64,000 bases of DNA from Streptomyces coeruleorubidus (GTDB taxonomy: Bacteria; Actinomycetota; Actinomycetes; Streptomycetales; Streptomycetaceae), in assembly GCF_008705135.1 (NCBI RefSeq), contig NZ_CP023694.1, positions 2,790,001-2,854,000 of the forward strand. The letters run 5' to 3'. The translations under genes were made by a program, and so were the position numbers. A model generated the notes under the pieces. The model worked only from the letters and a program-made list of their open reading frames with translations, ran no database searches and was not told the origin of the DNA. Positions 1 to 8,511 of the stretch are shown here, piece after piece; position 1 is the first letter of the stretch, and each line of letters begins with the position of its first letter.

Positions 1-234
1 GGGCTCGCCACCACGACCGTGGACACCGACCGGGGTGACGTCCTCGTGCCGATCCTCAGCGACGAGCAGCTGACCGCCGTGGTCGGCGCGGTCACCGCGC
101 GCGGCATCACCCTCTCCTCCCTCACCACCGAACTGCCCAGCCTGGACGAGGTGTTCCTGTCCCTCACCGGCCACCGCGCCAGTGCCCCGCAGGACGCCGT
201 GCCCGCCGAAGACCTTCAGGAGGCCGCCGTATGA
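1..234 (+). CDS. ABC transporter ATP-binding protein, C-terminal end only (DrrA-like)
   Basis: The gene is cut by the left edge of the window, so only about 77 residues remain. The frame is open from base 1 and ends at the TGA at 232-234. The fragment has the tail typical of drug-efflux ABC ATPases of the DrrA/CcmA type: an accessory domain after the nucleotide-binding domain, ending in a segment that reads SLDEVFLSLTGH, a common closing motif of this family. Walker motifs lie outside the window. The stop overlaps the start of the downstream ABC-2 permease (ATGA), so the two are translationally coupled and should form one ATP-driven exporter. The substrate cannot be told from the sequence. 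Confidence 0.85.
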   Translation, partial: GLATTTVDTDRGDVLVPILSDEQLTAVVGAVTARGITLSSLTTELPSLDEVFLSLTGHRASAPQDAVPAEDLQEAAV

Positions 235-1046
235 GCGCCGTCACCATCCACGACGCCGAGGCGGACGCCCGTATCTCGCTGCGCGGCCACCTGCGCCACA
301 CCGGCGCCCTGATCCGCCGCAACCTGCTGTGGATCCGCAAGGACCCGGAGTCGATGGCCGACGCCCTGCTGATGCCGGTCATCTTCACCCTGCTGTTCGT
401 GTTCGTCTTCGGCGGCTCGATCGGGCAGGCGCTGGGCGGCGGGCAGGACCGGTACGTGCAGTACGTGATCCCCGGCATGATCGCGATGATGAGCATGACG
501 CTGTCCCAGGGCGTCGGCACCGGCTTCAGCCAGGACTTCAACTCCGGTGTCATGGACCGCTTCCGGTCCCTGCCGATCGGGCGCGGTTCGGTGCTGTTCG
601 CGAAGATCTCGGTGGAACTGCTGCGGATGCTGTTCGCGACCGCCGTGCTGATGATCGTGGCCGTCGCGGTCGGGTTCGAGATCACCAACTGGCCGGGGCT
701 CCTCGCGACGGTGGCCCTGTCCACGGCGTTCGCCTCGTCGATCATGTGGGTGTTCCTCACCCTGGGCGTGATCCTGAAGAACGCGCAGTCCGTGCAGGCG
801 ATGGGCTTCCTGGTGCTGTTCCCGCTCCAGTTCGGCTCGTCGATCTTCGCGCCGACCACGTCCATGCCGGGCTGGTTGCAGGCGTTCACCGACTACAACC
901 CGCTGTCGACGCTGGCGGACGCCGCACGCGGTCTGATGGTGGGCGGGCCGGTCGCGCACGACCTGTGGGTGACGCTCGGCTGGTCGGTGGCGATCACGGC
1001 CGTGATGGCGCCGGTCGCGATCCACAAATTCCGCACGAAGAGCTGA
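231..1046 (+). CDS. ABC-2 type transporter permease (DrrB-like)
   Basis: This 271-residue integral membrane protein partners the ATPase just upstream; the genes overlap by four bases (ATGA). It has a soluble N-terminal stretch of about 45 residues and then roughly six hydrophobic segments, for example around LLMPVIFTLLFVFVFGG, MLFATAVLMIVAVAVGF and SIMWVFLTLGVIL. The length and the pattern of a conserved central region followed by a periplasm-facing loop with SIFAPTTSMPGWLQ match ABC-2 permeases of the daunorubicin-resistance type. It probably exports a hydrophobic compound or lipid. It converges with the SARP regulator gene, leaving only 19 bp between the stops. Confidence 0.9.
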   Translation: MSAVTIHDAEADARISLRGHLRHTGALIRRNLLWIRKDPESMADALLMPVIFTLLFVFVFGGSIGQALGGGQDRYVQYVIPGMIAMMSMTLSQGVGTGFSQDFNSGVMDRFRSLPIGRGSVLFAKISVELLRMLFATAVLMIVAVAVGFEITNWPGLLATVALSTAFASSIMWVFLTLGVILKNAQSVQAMGFLVLFPLQFGSSIFAPTTSMPGWLQAFTDYNPLSTLADAARGLMVGGPVAHDLWVTLGWSVAITAVMAPVAIHKFRTKS

Positions 1047-1065
1047 ACCGGCGGGCGGATCCGCG

Positions 1066-4000
1066 TCAGAGCAGGGCGGCGGCCTCCTCGGGGGAGAGGC
1101 GGCCGCCTTCCGCGTACGCGGACTCGTACGCCGGGTCGCCGAGCACCGCCCGCGCCCGCCGCTCCGCCTGCTCGCGCGCCTCGCGCTCCTGCCGCGCGGC
1201 GACGTGCCCGGACGGCAGCAGGGCGTCGGCGGCGCCGATGAAGCGGGCCGCGTCCCGGGCGCGGTGCCCGCCGTCCAGGGCGGCCAGGGACCGGGCGGCG
1301 ATGGTCAGGTACACCGCGCGCATATGGGGTGTGATGGCCACCGAGAGCGGATCGGCGGCCCGCTCCAGCGCCCTGCGGATCAGGTCCAGGCACGCCTCGT
1401 GACGCCCCTCCATGGCGTCCAGCCAGGCCTCCGCGCCGAGGATGAACGCGTCGAAGACGATGAAGTGGGCGATACGGAAGTCCTGGCGCAGCCGCCGCAG
1501 TTGCTCGCGCGCCTCGGGGACGCGGTCCGTCATGCCGAGCCAGCCGGCCAGGAACAGGCGGGCGGCGGGCATGGCCTCGCTGTGCGAGTCCCCGCGCTGG
1601 GCGATCACCTCGCGCAGCAGCCGCTCGCCGCGCTCGCCCTCGCCCGCCTCCAGCAGCGCGCTGCCCAGCCGGGCGGCGAGGACGGCCGCCTGGGCGCGGG
1701 CGCCGACCCGTTCGGCGTGCGCGATGGCCGCCTCGTAGTCAGCGGCGGCCAGCGTGTAGTCGCCCTTGCGTTCGTGGGCCTCGGCGCGGGCGGAGAGGGC
1801 CTCGGCGGTGCCCCAGGCGTCACCGAGGCGCCGGTAGATCTCCAGCGACTCGTCGGCGTCGCGGGCGGCGTCGCCGGCCCAGTCGGTGCGGTTGGCGAGG
1901 AAGTTGGCCCGCATCTGGAGGCCGGAGGCAAGCTCCCAGTCGAAGCCGGGGGTCTCGCGGCAGGTGCGGATGGCCGCGTCCATGATGACGCGCAGCCGGT
2001 CCATGTCGCCGGTCAGCATCACGGCGAAGAACCAGAGCAGGCCGGGGAGCCGGCAGTTCTGCGGGAGGCCGGCCTCGTAGGTCAGGGAGATGTTCCGCAG
2101 CTTCTGCTGGGAGCGCGGGTTCTGCCAGGCGTCCAGTTCGGTGTCCATGCAGGCGAGATGGGCCAGGTGGACACCGCGCCGGGCCTCCCACAGGACCTCG
2201 CCGGCCATCGGGGGCGGGGCGTCGGTGCAGCGCTGCCACACCGGGGCGGCGGGGCGGACGGGCTCGGTGAAGGGGTCGGGGCCGAGGGCCATGACCTCGC
2301 GGCACCAGTTGCGGGCCTCGATGCGCAGGTCGCGCATCTGCCAGTACCAGACGAGGGACAGCGTCAGGCACAGCGCCTCCTGCTCGTCGCGCAGGGCGAC
2401 GGCACGGCGCAGGGCGGTGCGCAGGTTCTCGTACTCCCGCTCCAGCCGGCGGATCGCGGCCAGCTGGCCCGGGCCCCGCAGCAACGGGTCGGTGGTGCGG
2501 GCCAGTTCGCGGTAGTACGTCAGGTGGGCGCGCTCGGCGCCGTCGCGCTGCCCGGACTCGTCCAGCCGCTCGGCGGCGTACTCGGCGACGGTCTCCAGCA
2601 GCCGGTAGCGCATCTCGCCGTCGCCCGACTCGCCGGGCGGCGTGGCCACGACCAGGGAGCGGTCGACGAGGGAGCCGAGCGCCTCCAGGGCGGCCGGTCC
2701 GCACACGGCCTCGGCGGCGGGCAGGTCGCAGCCGCCCGCGAACACCGACAGCCGCCGCAGGACGTCCCGTTCGTCCTCGTCGAGCAGGTCCCAGGACCAG
2801 TCGACGACGGCCCGGAGGGTCTGCTGGCGGGGCAGGACGGTACGGCTGCCGGAGGTGAGGAGACGGAAGCGGTCGTCGAGCCGGTCGGCGATCTGGCGTG
2901 GCGTCAGCATCCGCAGCCGGGCGGCGGCCAGTTCGATGGCCAGCGGCAGGCCGTCGAGGCGCCGGCAGATCTCCGCGCACGCCTCGGGGTCGTCCTCGGT
3001 CCGGAAGCCGGGCCGGGCCGCCGCGCCCCGGTCGGCGAGCAGCCGCAGCGCGACCGGCTCGGGCAGCGGCTCCACGGGCCGCAGCGACTCCCCCGGCACG
3101 CCGAGGGGTTCACGGCTGGTGGCGAGCACGGTCAGGCCGGGGCAGCGCTCCAGCAGTTCCTCGGCGAGCCGGGCGGCGGCCTCGGCGACGTGCTCGCAGT
3201 TGTCGAGGATCAGCAGCATGCCGGGCCTGGAGCAGTGCTCGGCGAGCCGCTCGACGGGATCGTCGAGCCGGTCGCCGACGGCGGCCCGGATGCCTTCGGC
3301 GCCGGCGCCGTACAGCACGGTCTCGCGGGCGCCGACGGCCGTGAGCACGGCCTCCGGTACGGCGGCGGGGTCGTCGACCGGGGCGAGCTCGGCCAGCCAC
3401 ACGCCGCCCGGCATGGCGTGCCGTACGGTCTCCGCGGCCTCCTGCGACAGCCGTGTCTTGCCGGCCCCGCCGGGTCCGAGCAGCGTCACCAGGCGGGCCG
3501 CGGTGAGATCGCGCCGGATGGTCTCGAGGTCGCTCTCGCGGCCGATGAAGGAGGTGAGCCGGGCGCGCAGGTTGCCGACGGCCGGGGCGTCCGCAGCCGG
3601 GTCGGACACGGGGCTGCCGTCGCCCAGCTTCAGCAACTCCGCGTGCAGGGAGCGCAGTTCCGGCCCCGGGTCGGCCCCGAGCCGGTCGGCGAGCAGCCGC
3701 CGCACGTCCTCGTACGCGTCCAGCGCCTCCGCCGTGCGGCCGGCGTCGCGCAGGGCGCGCAGGCGCAGGGTCTGGAGGGGCTCGTCCAAGGGGTGGCTGT
3801 CGCACAGGGCGGTCAGCTCCGGCAGGGACTGCTCCGCCTGGCCGAGGGCGAGGGCGGCGCTGTGGCGGGCGCGCAGCACGTCCAGGCGGCGGGTGTCCCG
3901 GCGGGCCGCCTCGGCGGCGCGGTCGGGCAGGTCGGCGAGGGCCGGTCCGCGCCACAGGGCGAGGGCGTCGTCCAGGACCACGGCCGCCTTGGCGGGGTCG

Positions 4001-4350
4001 CCGTCGGCCAGGGCCCGCAGTCCCTCACCGGACAGCCGCTCGAACCGGTGCAGGTCGACGTCGTCGGGCGCGGCCGTGAGCCGGTACCCGCCCTCGTCGG
4101 AGGCGACCGCGTCGGCCCCGAGCGCCCGCCGCAGCCGCCCGACCAGCGCCTGGAGCGCCCCCGGGGCGTCGGCGGGGGGCTCACCGCCCCACACCTCGTC
4201 GACGAGCAGCCCCACGGGCACGGTACGGCCGGCCCGCAGGGCCAGCACGGTCAGCAGCGCACGCAGCCGCGCCCCGCCCACCGGAACGACCGTGCCGTCG
4301 GTGCGGAGCGCCTGCGTGGTGCCGAGAATGCGGTAGCGCACGGGGACCAT
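1066..4350 (-). CDS. AfsR/SARP-family transcriptional regulator with NB-ARC and TPR domains
   Basis: The 1094-residue protein has the full architecture of large SARP regulators. An OmpR-like winged-helix DNA-binding domain covers about residues 1-95. A bacterial transcriptional activation domain (BTAD) covers about 96-245. An NB-ARC/AAA ATPase follows, with Walker A GPGGAGKTR near residue 291 and Walker B LLILDNCEH near residue 380. A winged-helix arm (CGPAALEALGSLVDRSLV) and a long helical TPR-like C terminus complete it. SARPs bind direct repeats near -35 elements and activate antibiotic genes; the ATPase/TPR part gates activity. No biosynthetic cluster is adjacent, so its target is unclear. 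The efflux pair converging on it is one candidate; the synthase at 30.6 kb is distant. Start is the ATG at 4350. Confidence 0.92.
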   Translation of the reverse strand: MVPVRYRILGTTQALRTDGTVVPVGGARLRALLTVLALRAGRTVPVGLLVDEVWGGEPPADAPGALQALVGRLRRALGADAVASDEGGYRLTAAPDDVDLHRFERLSGEGLRALADGDPAKAAVVLDDALALWRGPALADLPDRAAEAARRDTRRLDVLRARHSAALALGQAEQSLPELTALCDSHPLDEPLQTLRLRALRDAGRTAEALDAYEDVRRLLADRLGADPGPELRSLHAELLKLGDGSPVSDPAADAPAVGNLRARLTSFIGRESDLETIRRDLTAARLVTLLGPGGAGKTRLSQEAAETVRHAMPGGVWLAELAPVDDPAAVPEAVLTAVGARETVLYGAGAEGIRAAVGDRLDDPVERLAEHCSRPGMLLILDNCEHVAEAAARLAEELLERCPGLTVLATSREPLGVPGESLRPVEPLPEPVALRLLADRGAAARPGFRTEDDPEACAEICRRLDGLPLAIELAAARLRMLTPRQIADRLDDRFRLLTSGSRTVLPRQQTLRAVVDWSWDLLDEDERDVLRRLSVFAGGCDLPAAEAVCGPAALEALGSLVDRSLVVATPPGESGDGEMRYRLLETVAEYAAERLDESGQRDGAERAHLTYYRELARTTDPLLRGPGQLAAIRRLEREYENLRTALRRAVALRDEQEALCLTLSLVWYWQMRDLRIEARNWCREVMALGPDPFTEPVRPAAPVWQRCTDAPPPMAGEVLWEARRGVHLAHLACMDTELDAWQNPRSQQKLRNISLTYEAGLPQNCRLPGLLWFFAVMLTGDMDRLRVIMDAAIRTCRETPGFDWELASGLQMRANFLANRTDWAGDAARDADESLEIYRRLGDAWGTAEALSARAEAHERKGDYTLAAADYEAAIAHAERVGARAQAAVLAARLGSALLEAGEGERGERLLREVIAQRGDSHSEAMPAARLFLAGWLGMTDRVPEAREQLRRLRQDFRIAHFIVFDAFILGAEAWLDAMEGRHEACLDLIRRALERAADPLSVAITPHMRAVYLTIAARSLAALDGGHRARDAARFIGAADALLPSGHVAARQEREAREQAERRARAVLGDPAYESAYAEGGRLSPEEAAALL

Positions 4351-4520
4351 TGTCCCCGGTATGCCGAGAGCCGGTCACGTAGTTGGGCGGCGCGGCGGGC
4401 GGCAGGGGACCGGCCGATGCCCCCGCACCCCCGGAACCGACCGCCCCGCGCGAGACGTTTTCCCGCTGCGCCCGGTACCGTCGGGCGTCCCATCGCGTGT
4501 TCGAGAGTGCAGGGAGTCCC

Positions 4521-5321
4521 ATGACCACCGCCACCAGCCGCCACAGTGAGCGGCGGATCAGTCCCGTCTTCGTCGGGATTCTGGCCGTGACGGCGGTCAC
4601 GGGGTGGGCGACCTGGACCGGGTTCGCGCAGCAGCCCGGGGTCGCCGTGTTCCTCTTCGTGACGGCGGCCTGGATCGTCTCGCTCTGTCTGCACGAGTAC
4701 GCGCACGCGCGCACCGCCCTGCACAGCGGCGACATCTCGGTCGGCGCGAAGGGCTACCTCACGCTGAACCCGCTGAAGTACACGCACGCCCTGCTCAGCA
4801 TCGTCCTCCCGGTGATCTTCGTGATCATGGGCGGGATCGGGCTGCCCGGCGGGGCGGTGTTCATCGAGCGCGGGCGGATCCAGGGCCGCTGGAAGCACAG
4901 TCTGATCTCGGCCGCCGGTCCGCTGACGAACGTGCTCTTCGCGGTCGTATGCACGGCCCCGTTCTGGCTGGACGCGCTGGACGGCGTGCCGAGCGACTTC
5001 CGGTTCGCCCTGGCCTTCCTCGCGCTGCTCCAGGTGACGGCCGCGCTGCTGAACTTCCTGCCGGTCCCGGGCCTGGACGGCTACGGCGTCATCGAGCCCT
5101 GGCTGTCGTACAACATCCGGCGGCAGGTGGAGCCGTTCGCGCCGTTCGGCCTGCTGTTCGTGTTCGCGCTGCTGTGGCTGCCCGCGGTGAACGGCGTGTT
5201 CTTCGACGTGGTCGACTCGCTCCTGAAGTCGCTCGGGATCAGTGACTTCGAGACGTACTGCGGTCAGGAACTGTACCGCTTCTGGCAGGGCTCGAACGAG
5301 TTCTGCTCGGCCGCTCCCTGA
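4521..5321 (+). CDS. Site-2 protease family protein (M50 zinc metallopeptidase)
   Basis: This 266-residue polytopic membrane protease has the zinc-binding motif HEYAH at residues 58-62 in its second hydrophobic segment. A downstream NFLPVPGLDGYG segment supplies the third ligand (the NPxPGxDG-like motif of S2P proteins). It belongs to the compact M50 group lacking PDZ domains, which cleave substrates inside the membrane. The ATG at 4521 is preferred over an in-frame start 138 bases upstream because the upstream residues are compositionally random and the protein proper begins MTTATSR just before the first membrane segment. It diverges from the SARP gene. Its substrate is unknown. Confidence 0.88.
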   Translation: MTTATSRHSERRISPVFVGILAVTAVTGWATWTGFAQQPGVAVFLFVTAAWIVSLCLHEYAHARTALHSGDISVGAKGYLTLNPLKYTHALLSIVLPVIFVIMGGIGLPGGAVFIERGRIQGRWKHSLISAAGPLTNVLFAVVCTAPFWLDALDGVPSDFRFALAFLALLQVTAALLNFLPVPGLDGYGVIEPWLSYNIRRQVEPFAPFGLLFVFALLWLPAVNGVFFDVVDSLLKSLGISDFETYCGQELYRFWQGSNEFCSAAP

Positions 5322-5325
5322 CGGG

Positions 5326-5505
5326 TCAGCCCGTGACGGACTTCTGCTGCTTGCCGCGCTTCACGTAGTACCAGCACATGTTGGACGACAGGCCCGCCAG
5401 CAGCACCCAGACGATCCCCAGCCAGCTGCCCCGTGTGAAGGAGACGACGGCCGCGGCCACGGCGAGGACGCAGACGATCAGGGCGTAGAGGGCAAGGCGG
5501 GGCAT
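5326..5505 (-). CDS. Small membrane protein, function unknown
   Basis: A 59-residue protein with two closely spaced hydrophobic segments (LALYALIVCVLAVAAAVVSF and LGIVWVLLAGLSSNMCWYYV), followed by a basic tail KRGKQQK. The ATG at 5505 is chosen because AGGAG lies nine bases upstream; a longer frame beginning at 5556 would start inside a strong inverted repeat. Its stop is four bases from the stop of the M50 protease on the other strand. It lies downstream of the F420 reductase gene on the same strand, with a hairpin between them. No family is recognised. Confidence 0.7.
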   Translation of the reverse strand: MPRLALYALIVCVLAVAAAVVSFTRGSWLGIVWVLLAGLSSNMCWYYVKRGKQQKSVTG

Positions 5506-5522
5506 TTCGGTCGACTCCTGTC

Positions 5523-5554
5523 GGGGGACACTGCTACGACGACCAGTGTCCCCC
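5523..5554. terminator. Perfect 11-bp inverted repeat between npdG and the small membrane gene
   Basis: GGGGGACACTG at 5523-5533 is repeated in inverted form as CAGTGTCCCCC at 5544-5554, with a 10-base loop. On the minus strand it follows the npdG stop by 15 bases and precedes the start of the small membrane protein by about 18 bases. No T-run follows, so it may be a GC-rich Streptomyces terminator, an mRNA-stabilising stem, or an operator in the leader of the small gene. Confidence 0.6.
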
Positions 5555-5569
5555 ATGCGCCTCAGCGGC

Positions 5570-6289
5570 TCACACGTCGGTGACGCGGAGCCCCGCGTGC
5601 GCCTTGTACCGGCGGTTCACGGAGATCAGGTTCGCCACCAGCGACTCCACCTGGTGGGCGTTGCGCAGCCGCCCGGCGAAGATGCCGCGCATGCCGGGGA
5701 TGCGCCCGGCGAGGGCCTGCACGATCTCGACGTCGGCACGGACCTCGCCGAGCACCATCACGTCGGTGTCGATCTCGTCGATCTCCGGGTCCTGGAGCAG
5801 CACGGCCGACAGGTGGTGGAAGGCGGCCGTGACCCGGGAGTCCGGCAGCAGGGCGGCGGCCTGCTCGGCGGCGCTGCCCTCCTCGGGCTTGAGCGCGTAG
5901 GCGCCCTTCTTGTCGAAGCCGAGCGGGTTGACGCAGTCCACGACGAGCTTGCCGGCCAGCTCCTCGCGCAGGGATTCGAGGGTCTTGCCGTGGCCGTCCC
6001 ACGGCACGGCGACGATCACGATGTCGCTGCGGCGCGCGGTCTCGGCGTTGTCGGCGCCCTCGACGCCGTGTCCGAGTTCCTCCGCGGCGGCCCGGGCGCG
6101 GTCGGCCGCCCGCGAGCCGATGATCACCTTCTGCCCGGCCTTGGCGAGCCGGTAGGCGAGACCCTTGCCCTGCGGCCCGGTCCCGCCGAGCACCCCGACG
6201 ACGAGTCCGGAGACGTCGGGCAGGTCCCAGGGGTCCTTGGCGGGGGCCTTCTGGGCGTTGTCGGTGGCAGCACTGTCGGTAGAGGTCAT
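5570..6289 (-). CDS. npdG: NADPH-dependent F420 reductase
   Basis: This 239-residue enzyme transfers hydride between NADPH and the deazaflavin cofactor F420, supplying reduced F420H2 for reductases in primary and antibiotic metabolism. The N-terminal Rossmann fold shows GVLGGTGPQGKGLAYRLA near residues 33-50 and IIGSRAADRA for binding the NADP phosphate. The conserved VPWDGH and VDCVNPL motifs and the C-terminal NAHQVESLVANLISVN helix are characteristic of the Fno/NpdG family. An acidic, disordered stretch of about 25 residues precedes the core, as in other Streptomyces members. The small membrane gene follows on the same strand after a hairpin. Confidence 0.92.
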   Translation of the reverse strand: MTSTDSAATDNAQKAPAKDPWDLPDVSGLVVGVLGGTGPQGKGLAYRLAKAGQKVIIGSRAADRARAAAEELGHGVEGADNAETARRSDIVIVAVPWDGHGKTLESLREELAGKLVVDCVNPLGFDKKGAYALKPEEGSAAEQAAALLPDSRVTAAFHHLSAVLLQDPEIDEIDTDVMVLGEVRADVEIVQALAGRIPGMRGIFAGRLRNAHQVESLVANLISVNRRYKAHAGLRVTDV

Positions 6290-6322
6290 GGCCCAGACTC
6301 TACGTCCGCCGCGGCCATCGGC

Positions 6323-7432
6323 TCAGGTCAGCTCCGTCACGGGCACCCGGCGGAAGGTGATGGTCTCGTAGGCACTGAAGTCGCCGGTCTCGTACAGCAG
6401 GCCCACGGTGTCCGCGTCGACGCGGACGAGGTCGGAGTACGCGGCGGGCAGTCCGTCCACGGGGTGGGCCGGGCGCCAGGTGGTGCCGCCGTCGGTGGAG
6501 GCGCGGATCGTCATCAGGGCGCGGAAGCCCGGGTCGGCCGGGCCGGAGTAGAGCAGCACGTCGGGGTCGCGGAGTTGGAGCACGCTCGCCTGGCAGACGG
6601 GAGCGGCCAGGCCCGCCTGCGGACGGAAGGGTTTCACCAGGGTCTGCCCGCCGTCCGCGGAGTGGGCGTCTGCGCGGGTGCCGGGCGACGGGGAGTCGTT
6701 GCGGGTGTTGAAGTACACGCGGCCGTCGGGGAGTTCGGCGGCGGTGGTCTCGTTGGCGTTGATGTACCCGTCGGTGTTGTCGTCGACGTAGCCGATCCGC
6801 CAGGTGGCGCCCCGGTCGTCGCTGAGCAGGCAGTGGCCGCCGTTGTACCTGCCCTCCGTGCCGTTGTCCGTGCCGGTGGGCGGCAGGGAGTGGTTGGCGG
6901 GGACGACGATCCGGCCGGTGCTCAGCTGGAGGGCGTGGCCGGGGGTGGTGGCATACCAGCGCCAGTGCGGCTTCTTGGTCTGCTGGGTGATCTCCCTCGG
7001 CGCGGACCAGGTGAGGCCGTCGTCGTCGCTGTGCTGCACCCAGACCCGGCGTCCGTCGGCCGCGCTCACCTTGCCGCGCCGGATGGCGTCCTCGGTGGCG
7101 AGTGCGGCGTTGCGTACGTGCACGAGGAGCACGCGGCCGGTGTCGAGGACGACGGGGGCCGGGTTGCCGGCGAGTGCGTCGCCGTTCTTGGCGGCGACCA
7201 GGAGCGGGCCCCATGTGCGGCCGCCGTCCGTGGAGCGTTTGAGTACGACGTCGATGTTCCCGAAGTCGTCCCGGGAGCCGACGCGGCCCTCGCAGAAGGC
7301 GAGCAGGGTGCCGATGGGGGTGCCCCCGCTCGCGCGGAGCCGAGAGTGGGGGACGGTGGTGACGACGGCGGGGATGCGGAAGCTGGCGTACCCCTCCTGG
7401 CCGGCGCGGAAGGGGACGCTGGTCTCGGTCAT
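6323..7432 (-). CDS. Exo-alpha-sialidase (neuraminidase), BNR-repeat protein
   Basis: The 369-residue protein is a six-bladed beta-propeller glycosidase of the GH33 type. It has the FRIP motif (YASFRIP) near residue 18 with its catalytic-site arginine, and at least four Asp-boxes: STDGGRTW, HSDDDGLTW, LSDDRGATW and STDGGTTW. These fit a sialidase that hydrolyses terminal sialic acids, although activity toward another sugar is possible. No signal peptide or Tat motif is present, so it appears cytoplasmic, unlike most Streptomyces sialidases. The start at 7432 has GGAGGA seven bases upstream. It lies 33 bases upstream of npdG on the same strand. Confidence 0.85.
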   Translation of the reverse strand: MTETSVPFRAGQEGYASFRIPAVVTTVPHSRLRASGGTPIGTLLAFCEGRVGSRDDFGNIDVVLKRSTDGGRTWGPLLVAAKNGDALAGNPAPVVLDTGRVLLVHVRNAALATEDAIRRGKVSAADGRRVWVQHSDDDGLTWSAPREITQQTKKPHWRWYATTPGHALQLSTGRIVVPANHSLPPTGTDNGTEGRYNGGHCLLSDDRGATWRIGYVDDNTDGYINANETTAAELPDGRVYFNTRNDSPSPGTRADAHSADGGQTLVKPFRPQAGLAAPVCQASVLQLRDPDVLLYSGPADPGFRALMTIRASTDGGTTWRPAHPVDGLPAAYSDLVRVDADTVGLLYETGDFSAYETITFRRVPVTELT

Positions 7433-7550
7433 CGGCGGATTCCTCCGGGCGTTCGACGAAGGTACGGATGACCGGTCCCCCTGCCCAAGCCGGGCGAATG
7501 CGTGGTGAATTCCACATCACGAGTGACCGGTCGGGGCAGGATGCGGTCAT

Positions 7551-8153
7551 ATGGATGCCGTACGGGTCGCGCTGCTGCGGGAAGTGCTCGCCGGGACGGA
7601 GTGGCTGGGCGCCACGCGGCGGTTCGCCGGTGCGCTGCGGGGGTCGGTGGTGTCGCACGGCGGCGGGATGCTGCTCGTCGGCACGCCGGAGTACGAGCCG
7701 TGGCACCTGGCGGCGCATCTGGTGGACGAGGCGGCCTGGTCGGGCACGCCGGAGCTGGCCCCGACGCTGGTACGGCACGACGCGCGCTCCTCGGACCCCG
7801 CGCACCTGGCGGTCGGCCTCGGCCGGCTGGAGGCGGCCAGGCGGGGCGAGACGCTGCTGGTGGTGTCCCCCGAGGGGCCTGCCGCGCCCCTCCTTGAACG
7901 GGTGTCCGACGCCCGGCGCGCCGGGGCGACGGTGCTGTCCCTCGGCCCCGGTGAGGGTGAGCTGTCGGCGATGGCTCACGAGGCCCTGGCCGTCCCCGAC
8001 GGCTCGGAGCTGGACCTGGACACGGTCCAGCACCTGGTCAGCGCGGCGGCCGGGGAGAATGCCCTACCGACGCCACGCGGCCGCCGCCGCTTCCGGGACA
8101 GGGTGGCGAGACTGGCGGAGCACCTGACGGCCCCTCCGCCCGCACGCTGGTAG
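7551..8153 (+). CDS. Conserved hypothetical protein
   Basis: A soluble protein of 200 residues without a signal peptide or membrane segment. The middle alternates beta-strand-like and helical segments (ETLLVVSPEG, RAGATVLSLGPGEGELSAMAHEALAVPDGSELDLDTVQHLV), which resembles a sugar-isomerase (SIS) or Rossmann-like fold, but no catalytic motif is recognisable. The C terminus is basic (RGRRRFRDRVARL). It diverges from the sialidase gene and is probably transcribed from the 118-bp gap between them. Function not assigned. Confidence 0.72.
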   Translation: MDAVRVALLREVLAGTEWLGATRRFAGALRGSVVSHGGGMLLVGTPEYEPWHLAAHLVDEAAWSGTPELAPTLVRHDARSSDPAHLAVGLGRLEAARRGETLLVVSPEGPAAPLLERVSDARRAGATVLSLGPGEGELSAMAHEALAVPDGSELDLDTVQHLVSAAAGENALPTPRGRRRFRDRVARLAEHLTAPPPARW

Positions 8154-8184
8154 GGACACCCCCTGGGCGGGCTCTGCCGGTGGT

Positions 8185-8211
8185 GCGGCTGCGCGACCGG
8201 CGCGCAGCCGC
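8185..8211. terminator. Bidirectional hairpin between convergent genes
   Basis: GCGGCTGCGCG at 8185-8195 pairs with CGCGCAGCCGC at 8201-8211 around a five-base loop, an 11-bp perfect GC-rich stem. It sits between the stops of two convergent genes (8153 on plus, 8222 on minus), the expected place for a shared terminator. There is no T-run, as is common in Streptomyces. Confidence 0.7.
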
Positions 8212-8221
8212 CGGGGTGCGC

Positions 8222-8452
8222 CTACTCCTCGTTCCGGCCGCCCGCAGGGGCGTCGTGCCACTTGGGGTCGTTCTCCCACTGGAGGTTGCGTGCGCGGGCG
8301 GTCTCCATCGCGTGTTCGGCTTCCGGACGGGAGGCGTACGGTCCGAACCGGTCCTTGTTGGGGCACTCCGGCCCCTCCTCGACCTTCTTGTGCTCCAGGC
8401 AGTAGTACCACTCGCCCGGCTTGCCGACCGTCCGCTTCTTGAACAGGGCCAT
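8222..8452 (-). CDS. Small conserved protein with CxxHK motif
   Basis: The 76-residue soluble protein begins [18 protein letters not shown] and contains [13 protein letters not shown], so two cysteines and a histidine could bind a metal. An aromatic and charged C-terminal part ([23 protein letters not shown]) has the look of a SPOR-like small alpha/beta module. The start at 8452 is followed upstream by GAGGAGC. It diverges from the methionine aminopeptidase gene, sharing a 58-bp gap. I do not recognise a specific function. Confidence 0.7.
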   Translation of the reverse strand: MALFKKRTVGKPGEWYYCLEHKKVEEGPECPNKDRFGPYASRPEAEHAMETARARNLQWENDPKWHDAPAGGRNEE

Positions 8453-8497
8453 GACCAGCTCCTCTCGCCACCGTCATGTTCCCCCATGGCCGCTGGT

Positions 8498-8511
8498 TAG
8501 ACTCGCTGGCA
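8498..8511 (+). promoter_or_regulatory. Probable -10 element for a leaderless map transcript
   Basis: TAGACT at 8498-8503 is a good vegetative -10 hexamer and ends seven bases before the map ATG at 8511, so transcription should start at or next to the start codon. No Shine-Dalgarno sequence is visible. A clear -35 hexamer is not seen. Confidence 0.55.

Noticed and set aside
1204..4524. A 1106-residue plus-strand frame opposite the SARP gene
   Set aside because: It is the antisense shadow of a high-GC gene: low complexity, rich in Gly, Gln and Val, with no family features, while the minus strand has clear SARP, NB-ARC and TPR domains.
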